Source: Prescottella defluvii (GTDB taxonomy: Bacteria; Actinomycetota; Actinomycetes; Mycobacteriales; Mycobacteriaceae). From it: a stretch of 64,000 nucleotides of DNA. The notes under the pieces were generated by a model. It was not told where the DNA came from and made no database searches. It was given only the letters and a program-made list of their open reading frames with translations. Below are positions 53,766 to 64,000 of the stretch, piece by piece. The stretch spans positions 2,666,001 through 2,730,000 of the forward strand of contig CP121458.1 in assembly GCA_029690005.1 (NCBI GenBank). Reading direction: 5' to 3'. Position 1 is the stretch's first letter. Every line of letters starts with the position of its first letter. The position numbers and the translations under genes are program-made.

Positions 53766-55387
53766 TCAGATCATCCAGGCTGCCGAGTCGGCCGGCAGCA
53801 GGCCGTCGGTGAGCGGACGGCTCGTGATGACAACTGTGCCGGCCGGCAGCTCGATCGGGCTGTCGGTAGCGTTCAACACGCAGATCAGCCCGCCCGCGCG
53901 ACGAAACGCGAAACACCCGGGAGGGCTTCCGTACCAAGCGATGTCGGCGCCCGAGCACTCCGGCAGTGTCGCGCGCAGTTCGAGGGCCGAGCGGTACAGC
54001 GACAGCGTCGAACTGATGTCCTCGAGCTGTGTCTCGACGGTCAGCGCCGCCCACTCCGGCGGGATCGGCAGCCACGTGTCGGGAGTGGTCGAGAAGCCGA
54101 ACGGCGGGTGCGCCCCCTCCCACGGCAGCGGTACGCGGCAGCCGTCCCGGCCGCGTTCGGTGTGCCCGATCGTTCCCACACCGGGTCCTGCAGCACCGCG
54201 TCCGGCAGATCTACGTTCGCCAGGCCCAACTCGGCGCCGTTGTAGATGAACGACGCCCCCGGCAGCGCGAGTTCGACGAGCGCCATCGCACGGGCGCGGG
54301 CGAGGCCGCGATCGCCGCCGCCGTACCGGGTCACCTCCCGCTCGACGTCGTGATTCGACAACGTCCACGTGGGCGTGCCGCCGACCCGTGCCACGGCGTC
54401 GAGGGAGTTCTCGATGGCCGCTCGCACCGCATCGGCCTCGAATGTCGTCTCGGCGAGGCGGAAATTGAAGCCCAGGTGCAGCTCGTCGGGGCGGATGTAC
54501 TCGCCGAACCGCTCGTTGTCGCGCACCCAGATCTCACCGACCGACATCGCGTGCGGGTACTCGTTCATGATCTTGCGGATGCCGCGGTGGATCTCGTGCA
54601 CGCCGGGATTGTTGAACCGCGGATCGTCGTCGTCGTTGCGGAGGAGGGCATTGGTGTCCCAGTCGTGGTCGGGCAGCCCGTCGGGTTTGGCCATCCCGTG
54701 CGCGACGTCGATCCGGAACCCGTCGACGCCGCGCTGCAGCCAGAAACGCAGGGTCTTCTCGAGGTCGGCGAACACCTCGGGGTTGTCCCAGTTCAGGTCC
54801 GGCTGCTCGGCCGCGAAGATGTGCAGGTACCACTGGCTGGGGGTGCCGTCGGGCTCGGTGACCCGGGTCCAGGCGGGCCCGCCGAAGACGCTCGGCCAGT
54901 TGTTGGGCGGCTCCGAACCGTCCGGTCCGCGGCCGTCGCGGAAGATGTAGCGCTCGCGCGCGACGCTGCCGGGTGCAGCGGCGAGGGCCTCACGGAACCA
55001 CGGGTGCTCGTCGCTGGTGTGATTCGGGACTAGGTCCATCGTCACGCGGATTCCGCGCGCGTGCGCCGCGGCAATCAACGCGTCCATCGTCGCGAGGTCA
55101 CCGAAGAGCGGGTCGATGTCGCGCGGATCGGACACGTCGTAGCCGTGATCGGCCATCGGTGACCGCATGACCGGACTGAGCCACAGTGCGTCGACCCCGA
55201 GCAGTTCGAGGTAACCCAGACGGTCGATCACCCCACCGAGGTCGCCCACCCCGTCACCGTTGGAGTCCGAGAACGACCGCGGATAGATCTGGTAGAAGAC
55301 GGCGTCCGACCACCACGGACGCGCGTCGGCCGGCGGGGTGGCGGACTGCTCCTCACGGCTGGTCACAGTCACTCGATAGTGCCGCAT
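53766..55387 (-). CDS. aglA: GH13 alpha-glucosidase (oligo-1,6-glucosidase type), frame-broken
   Basis: About 540 residues. FYQIYPRSFSDSNGDGVGDL, DLVPNHTSDEHPWF, the nucleophile region GFRIDVAHG, acid VGEIWVRDN and LSNHDVERE give all four GH13 regions. Position next to the hemoglobin gene matches aglA (Rv2471) in M. tuberculosis as I recall it. Breaks near 54190 (one base). The start is uncertain: ATG 55387 or a nearby GTG (55372). Confidence 0.88.
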
Positions 55388-55423
55388 CGGGCAGGCCGGG
55401 AGTGGCGTATAGGACTGTGTCGC

Positions 55424-55831
55424 CTATACCGGCGAGTTGACCATCGACGCCGCGGCCATCTCCATGTAGTCGACGAGGGCGCGCCGGTGCGGTTCGTCGA
55501 GGGACTTGTCGTCGATCGACGCGATCGCCGTGTGCATGCACCGGAGCCATGCGTCCCGCTCGATCGGTCCGATCTTGAACGGGTTGTGGCGCATCCGCAG
55601 GCGCGGATGCCCGCGTTCCTCGGAGTACGTCCGCGGCCCGCCCCAGTACTGCTCGAGGAACATGCGCATGCGCCGCTCGGCGGGGCCGAGGTCCTCTTCG
55701 GGGTACAGCGGCCGGACCACCTCGTCCTTGGCCACTTCCTCGTAGAACCGCGCGGTGAGCTTGCGGAACGTCTCGGCTCCGCCCACTGCCTCGTAGAAGG
55801 TCTGCTGCGTGGTCTGGTTCGTCTCAGTCAT
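55424..55831 (-). CDS. glbO: truncated hemoglobin, group II (HbO)
   Basis: 135 residues, frame intact. [22 protein letters not shown] and [24 protein letters not shown] are group II landmarks; [14 protein letters not shown] holds the proximal His region and RDAWLRCM the Trp at G8. Binds O2 and may protect respiration. ATG 55831 follows GGAGCACGAC. Upstream of aglA on the same strand, as in mycobacteria. Confidence 0.93.
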   Translation of the reverse strand: MTETNQTTQQTFYEAVGGAETFRKLTARFYEEVAKDEVVRPLYPEEDLGPAERRMRMFLEQYWGGPRTYSEERGHPRLRMRHNPFKIGPIERDAWLRCMHTAIASIDDKSLDEPHRRALVDYMEMAAASMVNSPV

Positions 55832-55989
55832 GTCGTGCTCCATCGTGCCCGTCTCCGACAACTGTGCGTCATCTACCGGGCCCGCGTGCCGCCCGATGTT
55901 CACCCGATATGCGCCGATTTTTTCGCCGAAATGGGTGTGCGCGACCCGATCATCCGTGGTCAACTTGGTGCAGTCTTCGCGGAGGTGGC

Positions 55990-56655
55990 ATGACACACCG
56001 AAAGAACGTGCGATCGCACCGACAACTCGTGCCCACTGATGTGCGGGATAACCGCACGTCGGGGGCCTTTCCGCTGCACGTCATCCCCGAGTCGGATCCG
56101 TCCGGACCCGCCTCACCGCAGAGCGCCGCGCTGCCCACCTGGAAGAAGCGCCGGGTGCTGCTGCTCAATGCCACCTTCGAACCCCTCACCGCCCTGCCCG
56201 CCCGCCGCGCGGTCGTGCTGATGGTGTGTGACAAGGCCGACGCCGTCCACGAGGACCCGCTCGGGCCGGTCATCCACTCCGAGGGCTACGCCCTCCAGGT
56301 CCCGTCCGTGATCCGGCTCCGCAACTACGTGCGGGTGCCGTACCGGACCCGCGTGCCGATGACCCGCGCCGCACTGATGCACCGCGACCGGTTCCGGTGC
56401 GGCTACTGCGGCGACAAGGCCGAGACCATCGATCACGTCGTCCCGAGAAGCCGCGGCGGCGGACATTCGTGGGAGAACTGCGTCGCCTGCTGTGCGCCGT
56501 GCAACCACCGCAAAGCGGACAAACTGCTCGCCGAATTGGGGTGGACGCTCCGCACGGCGCTGGTGCCGCCGTCGGGTCCGCACTGGCGGCTGTTGGCGAG
56601 CACGACCGAGGTGCACCCGACGTGGATTCCGTATCTCGGGGAGGGCGCGGCCTGA
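55990..56655 (+). CDS. HNH endonuclease-fold protein
   Basis: 221 residues, frame intact. HNH region with zinc-binding pairs [18 protein letters not shown], then [16 protein letters not shown]. The N-terminal part [20 protein letters not shown] is typical of the actinobacterial HNH family next to glbO (Rv2469c position). ATG 55990 follows GCGGAGGTGGC. The role of this chromosomal family is not known. Confidence 0.88.
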   Translation: MTHRKNVRSHRQLVPTDVRDNRTSGAFPLHVIPESDPSGPASPQSAALPTWKKRRVLLLNATFEPLTALPARRAVVLMVCDKADAVHEDPLGPVIHSEGYALQVPSVIRLRNYVRVPYRTRVPMTRAALMHRDRFRCGYCGDKAETIDHVVPRSRGGGHSWENCVACCAPCNHRKADKLLAELGWTLRTALVPPSGPHWRLLASTTEVHPTWIPYLGEGAA

Positions 56656-56751
56656 TACCCCTCGGCGGGCCGAGACATGTCACTGCACGAGCCGAGACGT
56701 GATTCGGCCCCGGCGCTTCCATTTCGGCAGGACTGGGCTACGGTTTGCGTC

Positions 56752-57003
56752 GTGAGCATTCTCGAGACAGTGCTGATATTCGTAGGGATTCCAGTCCTGG
56801 TGATCGCGGTCCTCGGCCTCCTGACCATCACGGTCCGTCGGTCGCCGAACCCGCTCCCGGCGGAGTACCGCCTCGGCGAGCGGTGGACGTTCGGCCCGGT
56901 TCTGTGGAGCGCCACCGACGAGGTGACCACCCACAGCCACCACTCGGCGCATGCCGCGGCTGGTGCAGATCTGATCGGAGGTTCGGCAAGTGGCAAGTGG
57001 TGA
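56752..57003 (+). CDS. small membrane protein
   Basis: 83 residues. One N-terminal helix (ETVLIFVGIPVLVIAVLGLLT), then a basic-proline loop (VRRSPNPLPAEYRLGERW) and a His-rich stretch (THSHHSAHAAAG). GTG 56752 is supported by TACGGT 7 nt upstream (leaderless). Overlaps the next gene by 14 nt. Function unknown; the His cluster could bind metal. Confidence 0.7.
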   Translation: MSILETVLIFVGIPVLVIAVLGLLTITVRRSPNPLPAEYRLGERWTFGPVLWSATDEVTTHSHHSAHAAAGADLIGGSASGKW

Positions 57004-57466
57004 CGTTCTCCAGTCCTCGGCGGTCGCGCCCGCTGATCTGCCGGTCGGCACGGTTGTGACCACCAGCGGTCGCCTCTCCGGTGTGCACCGCGTTGGCGAG
57101 CTCCTCGACCAGCCGCCGTTCACGACCGACGAGCTCGTGCGCCTCGACGATGCGCTCACGGACGCGACCCGCCTGACCCAGGTGCGGTTCAACGTTTTCA
57201 TCGGCGATCTGGGTGAGAACCCGGCCGCCGGCGCCGACGCCGTCTTCCCGACCACCCCCGAGGCCGAGCGTTCGGTCCTCATCGCGGTGTCGCCGAACCA
57301 GCGGGCCATCGAGGTCCGCGGTGGCCGTCGGATCGGCAACCGCGTGACCGACCGCGTCGCGCAGCTCGGTGTCACGGCTGCCGTCGCGTCGTTCGGCGAG
57401 GGCAACCTCATCGACGGTCTCGTCTCGGCCCTGCGCGTGATGAGCTCGGCGATCGCACCGAAGTAG
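56990..57466 (+). CDS. DUF5130 family protein
   Basis: 158 residues, frame intact. Contains FTTDELVRLDDALTDATRLT, FNVFIGDLGENP and SPNQRAIEVRGGRRIGNRV, a TPM-like fold with mainly conserved acidic residues. GTG 56990 lies 10 nt after GGAGG. Conserved beside pepN in mycolic-acid bacteria as recalled (Rv2468c). Function unknown. Confidence 0.8.
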   Translation: MASGDVLQSSAVAPADLPVGTVVTTSGRLSGVHRVGELLDQPPFTTDELVRLDDALTDATRLTQVRFNVFIGDLGENPAAGADAVFPTTPEAERSVLIAVSPNQRAIEVRGGRRIGNRVTDRVAQLGVTAAVASFGEGNLIDGLVSALRVMSSAIAPK

Positions 57467-57490
57467 TCCCTGTACTCAAGCGCTCCACCC

Positions 57491-57526
57491 CCGGTGACCC
57501 GGTGCCGCATGGCACCGGGTCACCGG
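57491..57526. terminator. 16-bp bidirectional terminator
   Basis: Perfect stem 57491-57506 with 57511-57526 and a GCAT loop, in the gap between the convergent DUF5130 gene and pepN. Confidence 0.9.
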
Positions 57527-57536
57527 CGTTCGTGGG

Positions 57537-60121
<2,585 letters not shown>

Positions 60122-60252
60122 GGAGATCTCCTCGTCAAGGATGGACAAACAACTCTCTGTTATCCCACCACGCACCCCAGCCCCCCGCGATTTGCGCACC
60201 TGTCGCTGCGATTCGGCGACCGTCGGCACCGGCGAGTGCTCCGAGTGCGGGG

Positions 60253-61490
60253 TCAGGGGTGGAGTTCGGCGAGTGGGACGGCGGGGTCGGCGAGCCGGGC
60301 GGGATCGACCGGGCCGGAGAACGCGACGAGCGCCTTGATGTCGTCGGTGATGTCCCAGATGTTGACGTTCATCCCGGCCAGGACGTGGTTCTCCTCGTCG
60401 AGCCAGAACGCGAGGAACTCGCGGCGCGCGACGTCGCCGCGGGTCACCACCTGCGAGTACTTCGGCGCCCAGCCCACGTACTCCATTCCGAGGTCGTACT
60501 GGTCGGTGAAGAAGTACGGCAGATTCGTGTACTCCTCGGGATGCCCCAGCATCGTGGCCGCCGCGATCGCCGGTTGGTTCAGCGCGTTCGCCCAGTGTTC
60601 GACACGAACCCGCGTCGCCAACAGCGGATGCTGCTGCGCGGCGATGTCCCCGACAGCGACGATGTCGGGATCGCTGGTGGTCAGGTTGCCGTTCACAAGC
60701 ACCCCGCCGTCGACCGAAAGGCCCGCTGACTCGGCGATCTCGACGTTCGGTTGCGCGCCGACCGCGACCAGGACCGAATCCGCGGGCAGCACCGTGCCGT
60801 CGCCGAGTCGGACGCCGTCGGCGCGGCCGTCGGTCACGGTGATCTCCTCGACCCTCGCGCCGAACCGGAAGTCGACGCCGTGTTCGCGATGCAGATCGGC
60901 GAACACCGCACCCATCTCCTTGCCGAGCGCGGCGAGCAGCGGCAGTTCGGAAGCCTCGACGATCGTGACCGACACGTCCCGGTTCCGTGCGCCCGCCCCG
61001 ATCTCCAGGCCGATCCACCCCCCACCGGCGATCACCAACCGTGATCCGGCTCGAGTGCCGCGATGAGGGCGTCCGACTCTTCGATCGTGCGTAGGTAGTG
61101 CACGCCCACAGCGTCCGCGCCGGGAATCGGGGACGGCGCGACCGCGAACCCGTCGCGAGAGCCAGCTTGTCGTAGGCGACGGTGGAACCGTCGGGCAGGA
61201 CCACGTGCTTGCGGTCGCGGTCGATCGCCGTCGCCGTCGTTCCCAGCCGCACGTCCACGTGGTGGTCGCGGTACCAGTCACCGTGCTGCACTGTGAAATG
61301 GGCAATTCCTTCTTGCCGGCGACATGCTCCTTCGACAGCGGCGGCCGCTCGTACGGAAGATGGTCCTCCTCGCAGAGGAGCACGATGAACCGTCGAAGTC
61401 CCTGGCCCTCAACGATTCTGCGATCTTCGCGCCGGCCAGGCCGCCTCCGACGATGACGAACGTGCGATTCGATGGTGCGTGGAGTGTCAC
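60253..61490 (-). CDS. NAD(P)H:ferredoxin/rhodocoxin-type reductase, several frame breaks
   Basis: About 413 residues reassembled from three frames. FAD motif VIVGGGLAGAKIAESLRA, EDHLPYERPPLSKEH, the NAD(P)H loop LVIAGGGWIGLEIGAGARN, VLVAVGAQPNVEIAESAGL and ADPDIVAVGDIAAQ-like DPDIVAVGDIA are those of ferredoxin reductases serving P450s and dioxygenases. Breaks near 61390, 61290 and 61150 (the last equals two bases). GTG 61490 follows GGAGCCTCCC. Sits between pepN and the DsbA-like gene, a position not shared by M. tuberculosis as I recall. Confidence 0.87.
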
Positions 61491-61676
61491 GGGAGGCTCC
61501 GTCCCCGAGTCGCCGACGACCGTCGCTGTCGACCGTCGTGTCGACTCTCGCTGGTGGCTGTCCTCCACCGACACTATCCGGGGTCAGGGGCGCGCGGGAA
61601 GGATTCCCGCGGGGTCGTGGTTGTCTTGAACGGACAGGTGTGACGGAGGTCGCGCCGCAGGAAGAGGGAGTCAGGC

Positions 61677-62315
61677 GTGAGTGCAAACACCGGCAGCGGA
61701 GACCGCGAGGACCGCAAGGACACTGTCGACTTCTGGTTCGATCCGCTGTGCCCGTGGTGCTGGATCACGTCGCGCTGGATCCTCGAGGTCACCCAGGTTC
61801 GCGACATCGACGCGAACTTCCACGTCATGAGCCTCGCCGTCCTCAACGAGGGACGCGAGGTGCCCGAGGAGTACCGCGAGCGGATGGCCCAGGCGTGGGG
61901 GCCGGTGCGCGTGCTGATCGCAGCCGCGCAGCAGCGCGGCGACGACATCCTGCTCCCGCTCTACACCGCGATGGGCACCCGCATCCACAACGAGGGCAAC
62001 CAGGACCTGACCGACGTGATCGTCAAGTCGCTGGCCGAGCTGGAGCTGCCCGCGGAGCTGGCGGCCGCCGCGAACACCGACGAGTTCGACGCCGAGCTAC
62101 GCCGCAGCCACCACGCTGGCATGGACAAGGTGGGCGACGACGTCGGGACCCCGACGATCCACGTCAACGGCACCGCGTTCTTCGGTCCGGTCTTGTCGCG
62201 CGTCCCACGCGGCGACGACGCCGGCCGGGTGTGGGACGGCGCGGTGGCGCTCGCGTCCTACCCGCACTTCTTCGAGCTCAAGCGCAGCCGTACCGAGGAT
62301 CCCGAGTTCGACTGA
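61677..62315 (+). CDS. DsbA-like mycothiol-dependent reductase (Rv2466c-like)
   Basis: 212 residues, frame intact. Thioredoxin-fold with [18 protein letters not shown] (active-site CPWC) and cis-Pro region [16 protein letters not shown]. The mycobacterial counterpart Rv2466c is a mycoredoxin-type, mycothiol-dependent reductase that activates nitro prodrugs. GTG 61677 follows GAAGAGGGAG. Cytosolic, no signal peptide. Confidence 0.9.
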   Translation: MSANTGSGDREDRKDTVDFWFDPLCPWCWITSRWILEVTQVRDIDANFHVMSLAVLNEGREVPEEYRERMAQAWGPVRVLIAAAQQRGDDILLPLYTAMGTRIHNEGNQDLTDVIVKSLAELELPAELAAAANTDEFDAELRRSHHAGMDKVGDDVGTPTIHVNGTAFFGPVLSRVPRGDDAGRVWDGAVALASYPHFFELKRSRTEDPEFD

Positions 62316-62379
62316 CGTGACTCGTCCGCGCCCGAACCGGAGGGATCGGGCCCCGACCGGGGAGAGGAGCGGCTGCGCC

Positions 62380-63104
62380 GTGGAACACATCGGAGTGTTG
62401 GGGCACAGCTGGGAGGGTGCGTCGCTGTGCTGGCGGGAGGCGTGTCAGCACAGCAAGCGGCTGGGACACCCGCGCACCCGGACATCACGATGGACTGCAT
62501 CTCGTTCGAGCACTGCATGCCGGCGTGGGAGGCCTCCGACTACGCGTCGGTGCGCGCGGTGCTCGCCACGAGCGTCGAGCGCCTCGCGCGGGCGGGATGC
62601 GACTTCTTCGTCTGCCCGGACAACACGGCGCACCTGGCGCTCGAGGCCTACGGTGAGCCGCTCGCCCTCCCCGGTCTGCACCTGGTCGACGTCGTCGCGG
62701 ACGCGGCGCGGCAGGAAGGGCACACGCGCGTGGGCATCCTGGGCACGCGCTTCACGATGCAGGGTCCGCTGTACCCCCGGGAACTGGCGGCGCGGGGGAT
62801 CGACGCCGTCGTCCCGGATCCCGCCGACCAGGACATGGTTCACTCGGCGATCTTCGGTGAGCTGGTCCACGGGGACTTTCGGGCAGGGACCAGGGCGTCG
62901 TTCGTGGCGCTCGTCGAGCGGCTCGCGGACGCCGGTTGCGACGCGGTTGCGTTGGTGTGCACCGAGATTCCACTCCTCGCGTCACCGGACGACTCTCCGC
63001 TGCCCCTCCTGGATTCGACGAGGCTCGCCGGGCGCGCGGCCGCTGAGGCTGCCCTGGGGAAGCGGCCGATGCCGACCTGGCGCGGATCGCAGTTCCGCCG
63101 GTGA
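62380..63104 (+). CDS. aspartate/glutamate racemase family protein, frame-broken
   Basis: About 242 residues. EHIGVLGHSWEGASLCW, the first catalytic Cys region FVCPDNTAHLA and the second VCTEIPLL fit the Asp/Glu/hydantoin racemase family (two opposing Cys). GTG 62380 follows GGAGAGGAGC at a distance. One missing base near 62445. Substrate unknown. Followed by rpiB. Confidence 0.83.
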
Positions 63105-63162
63105 GGAGCCTGCTCGAGTCCCCACGATCGTCGGGTCGCCGCCGCCTGTCAGAATTGAGGTC

Positions 63163-63645
<483 letters not shown>

Positions 63646-63655
63646 GAAGACCACC

Positions 63656-64000
63656 TTGCCCGAGGGCCATACTCTGCACCGTCTCGCGCGTCTTCATCAG
63701 AGACGGTTCGCGGGATCCCCGGTGCGGTGTCGAGCCCACAAGGACGATTCACCGAGGACGCGGCCCTGATCGACGGCCGCGTCCTCGTCCGTTCCGACGC
63801 CTGGGGCAAGCACCTGTGGCACCACTACGAGAACGGTCTGGCGGTGCACGTCCACCTGGGCCTGTACGGGAAGTTCACCGAGTCGGCCGTGCCGCTGGAC
63901 GCGCCCGTCGGCCAGGTCCGCATGCGCATGATCGGCGCCGAGCACGGCACCGACCTGCGCGGCCCCACCGCGTGCGAGGTGCTGCACCCGCCGCAGGTCG
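63656..64000 (+). CDS. nei: Fpg/Nei-family DNA glycosylase, N-terminal part (runs off the window), frame-broken
   Basis: TTG 63656 with AGGAAG upstream; the protein begins M-P-E-G-H, where Pro2 is the catalytic nucleophile and Glu3 is essential. Continues LHRLARLHQRRFAGSPV, VLVRSDAWGKHLWHHYENG and VHVHLGLYGKFTE. One missing G near 63724. The DNA-binding helix-two-turn-helix and zinc finger lie beyond the window. Endonuclease VIII type repair of oxidised bases; corresponds to Rv2464c (recalled). Confidence 0.88.

Overview
The window is high-GC actinobacterial DNA from a mycolic-acid bacterium of the Rhodococcus/Prescottella-Nocardia type. The evidence is a PrrA-like regulator, mycothiol-type enzymes (a maleylpyruvate-isomerase-fold protein and a CPWC DsbA-like reductase), PknD-like NHL propellers, secretory lipases, a GMC sterol-oxidase-like protein, many GTG/TTG starts, TANNNT -10 boxes and apparently leaderless transcripts.

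Sequence quality dominates any reading of this window. More than 30 genes are broken into pieces in two or more frames. Every frame change goes in the direction expected for one missing base (or two or more successive ones), usually in a G/C run. It affects core genes (gdhA, ettA, pepN, NAD-GDH, nei) and probably a tRNA. I therefore annotate whole reconstructed genes and treat the breaks as probable sequencing errors, not pseudogenes.

Layout. (1) 1-6.2 kb: end of a PrrA-like regulator gene, a small secreted repeat protein, an MFS transporter, a TesB-like thioesterase divergent from a TetR gene, an alpha/beta hydrolase and NADP-glutamate dehydrogenase. (2) 6.4-16 kb: an envelope/secretome island with a DUF4185 protein, two beta-propellers, small exported proteins, an Ltp-domain membrane protein, a glycine-zipper protein and several hydrolases. 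It ends near a tRNA-like 3' end (15.53-15.62 kb), a gene-poor 0.9 kb and tRNA-Arg(TCT). (3) 17-27.4 kb: a LysR regulator divergent from a complete aerobic CO dehydrogenase cluster (CoxI/XdhC, CoxM, CoxS, CoxL with the form I motif AYACSFR, XdhC-YHS, a MobA-like transferase, CoxD, CoxG, CoxE), followed by a CopD/CtaG-like copper protein. (4) 29.5-44 kb: ssb, a secretory lipase pair, a GMC oxidoreductase with TetR, then ettA, a thioesterase, the large NAD-GDH, a second thioesterase and a conserved hypothetical. (5) 44-53.7 kb: accessory genes, including a P450-TetR-exported protein-dehydratase operon, a GH3 beta-glucosidase, a hydrolase and an SDR with an orphan gene tail beside it. (6) 53.7-64 kb: alpha-glucosidase, truncated hemoglobin O, HNH protein, DUF5130, pepN, a ferredoxin reductase, a DsbA-like protein, an amino-acid racemase, rpiB and the start of a Nei/Fpg glycosylase.

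Regions 4 and 6 keep, as I recall it, the gene order and relative orientation of Mycobacterium tuberculosis Rv2464c-Rv2478c (inverted here), interrupted by accessory blocks. The cox cluster would let the cell oxidise trace CO to CO2. The lipases, GMC oxidase, P450 and thioesterases fit lipid or sterol use. I saw no CRISPR array, insertion sequence or intact prophage.
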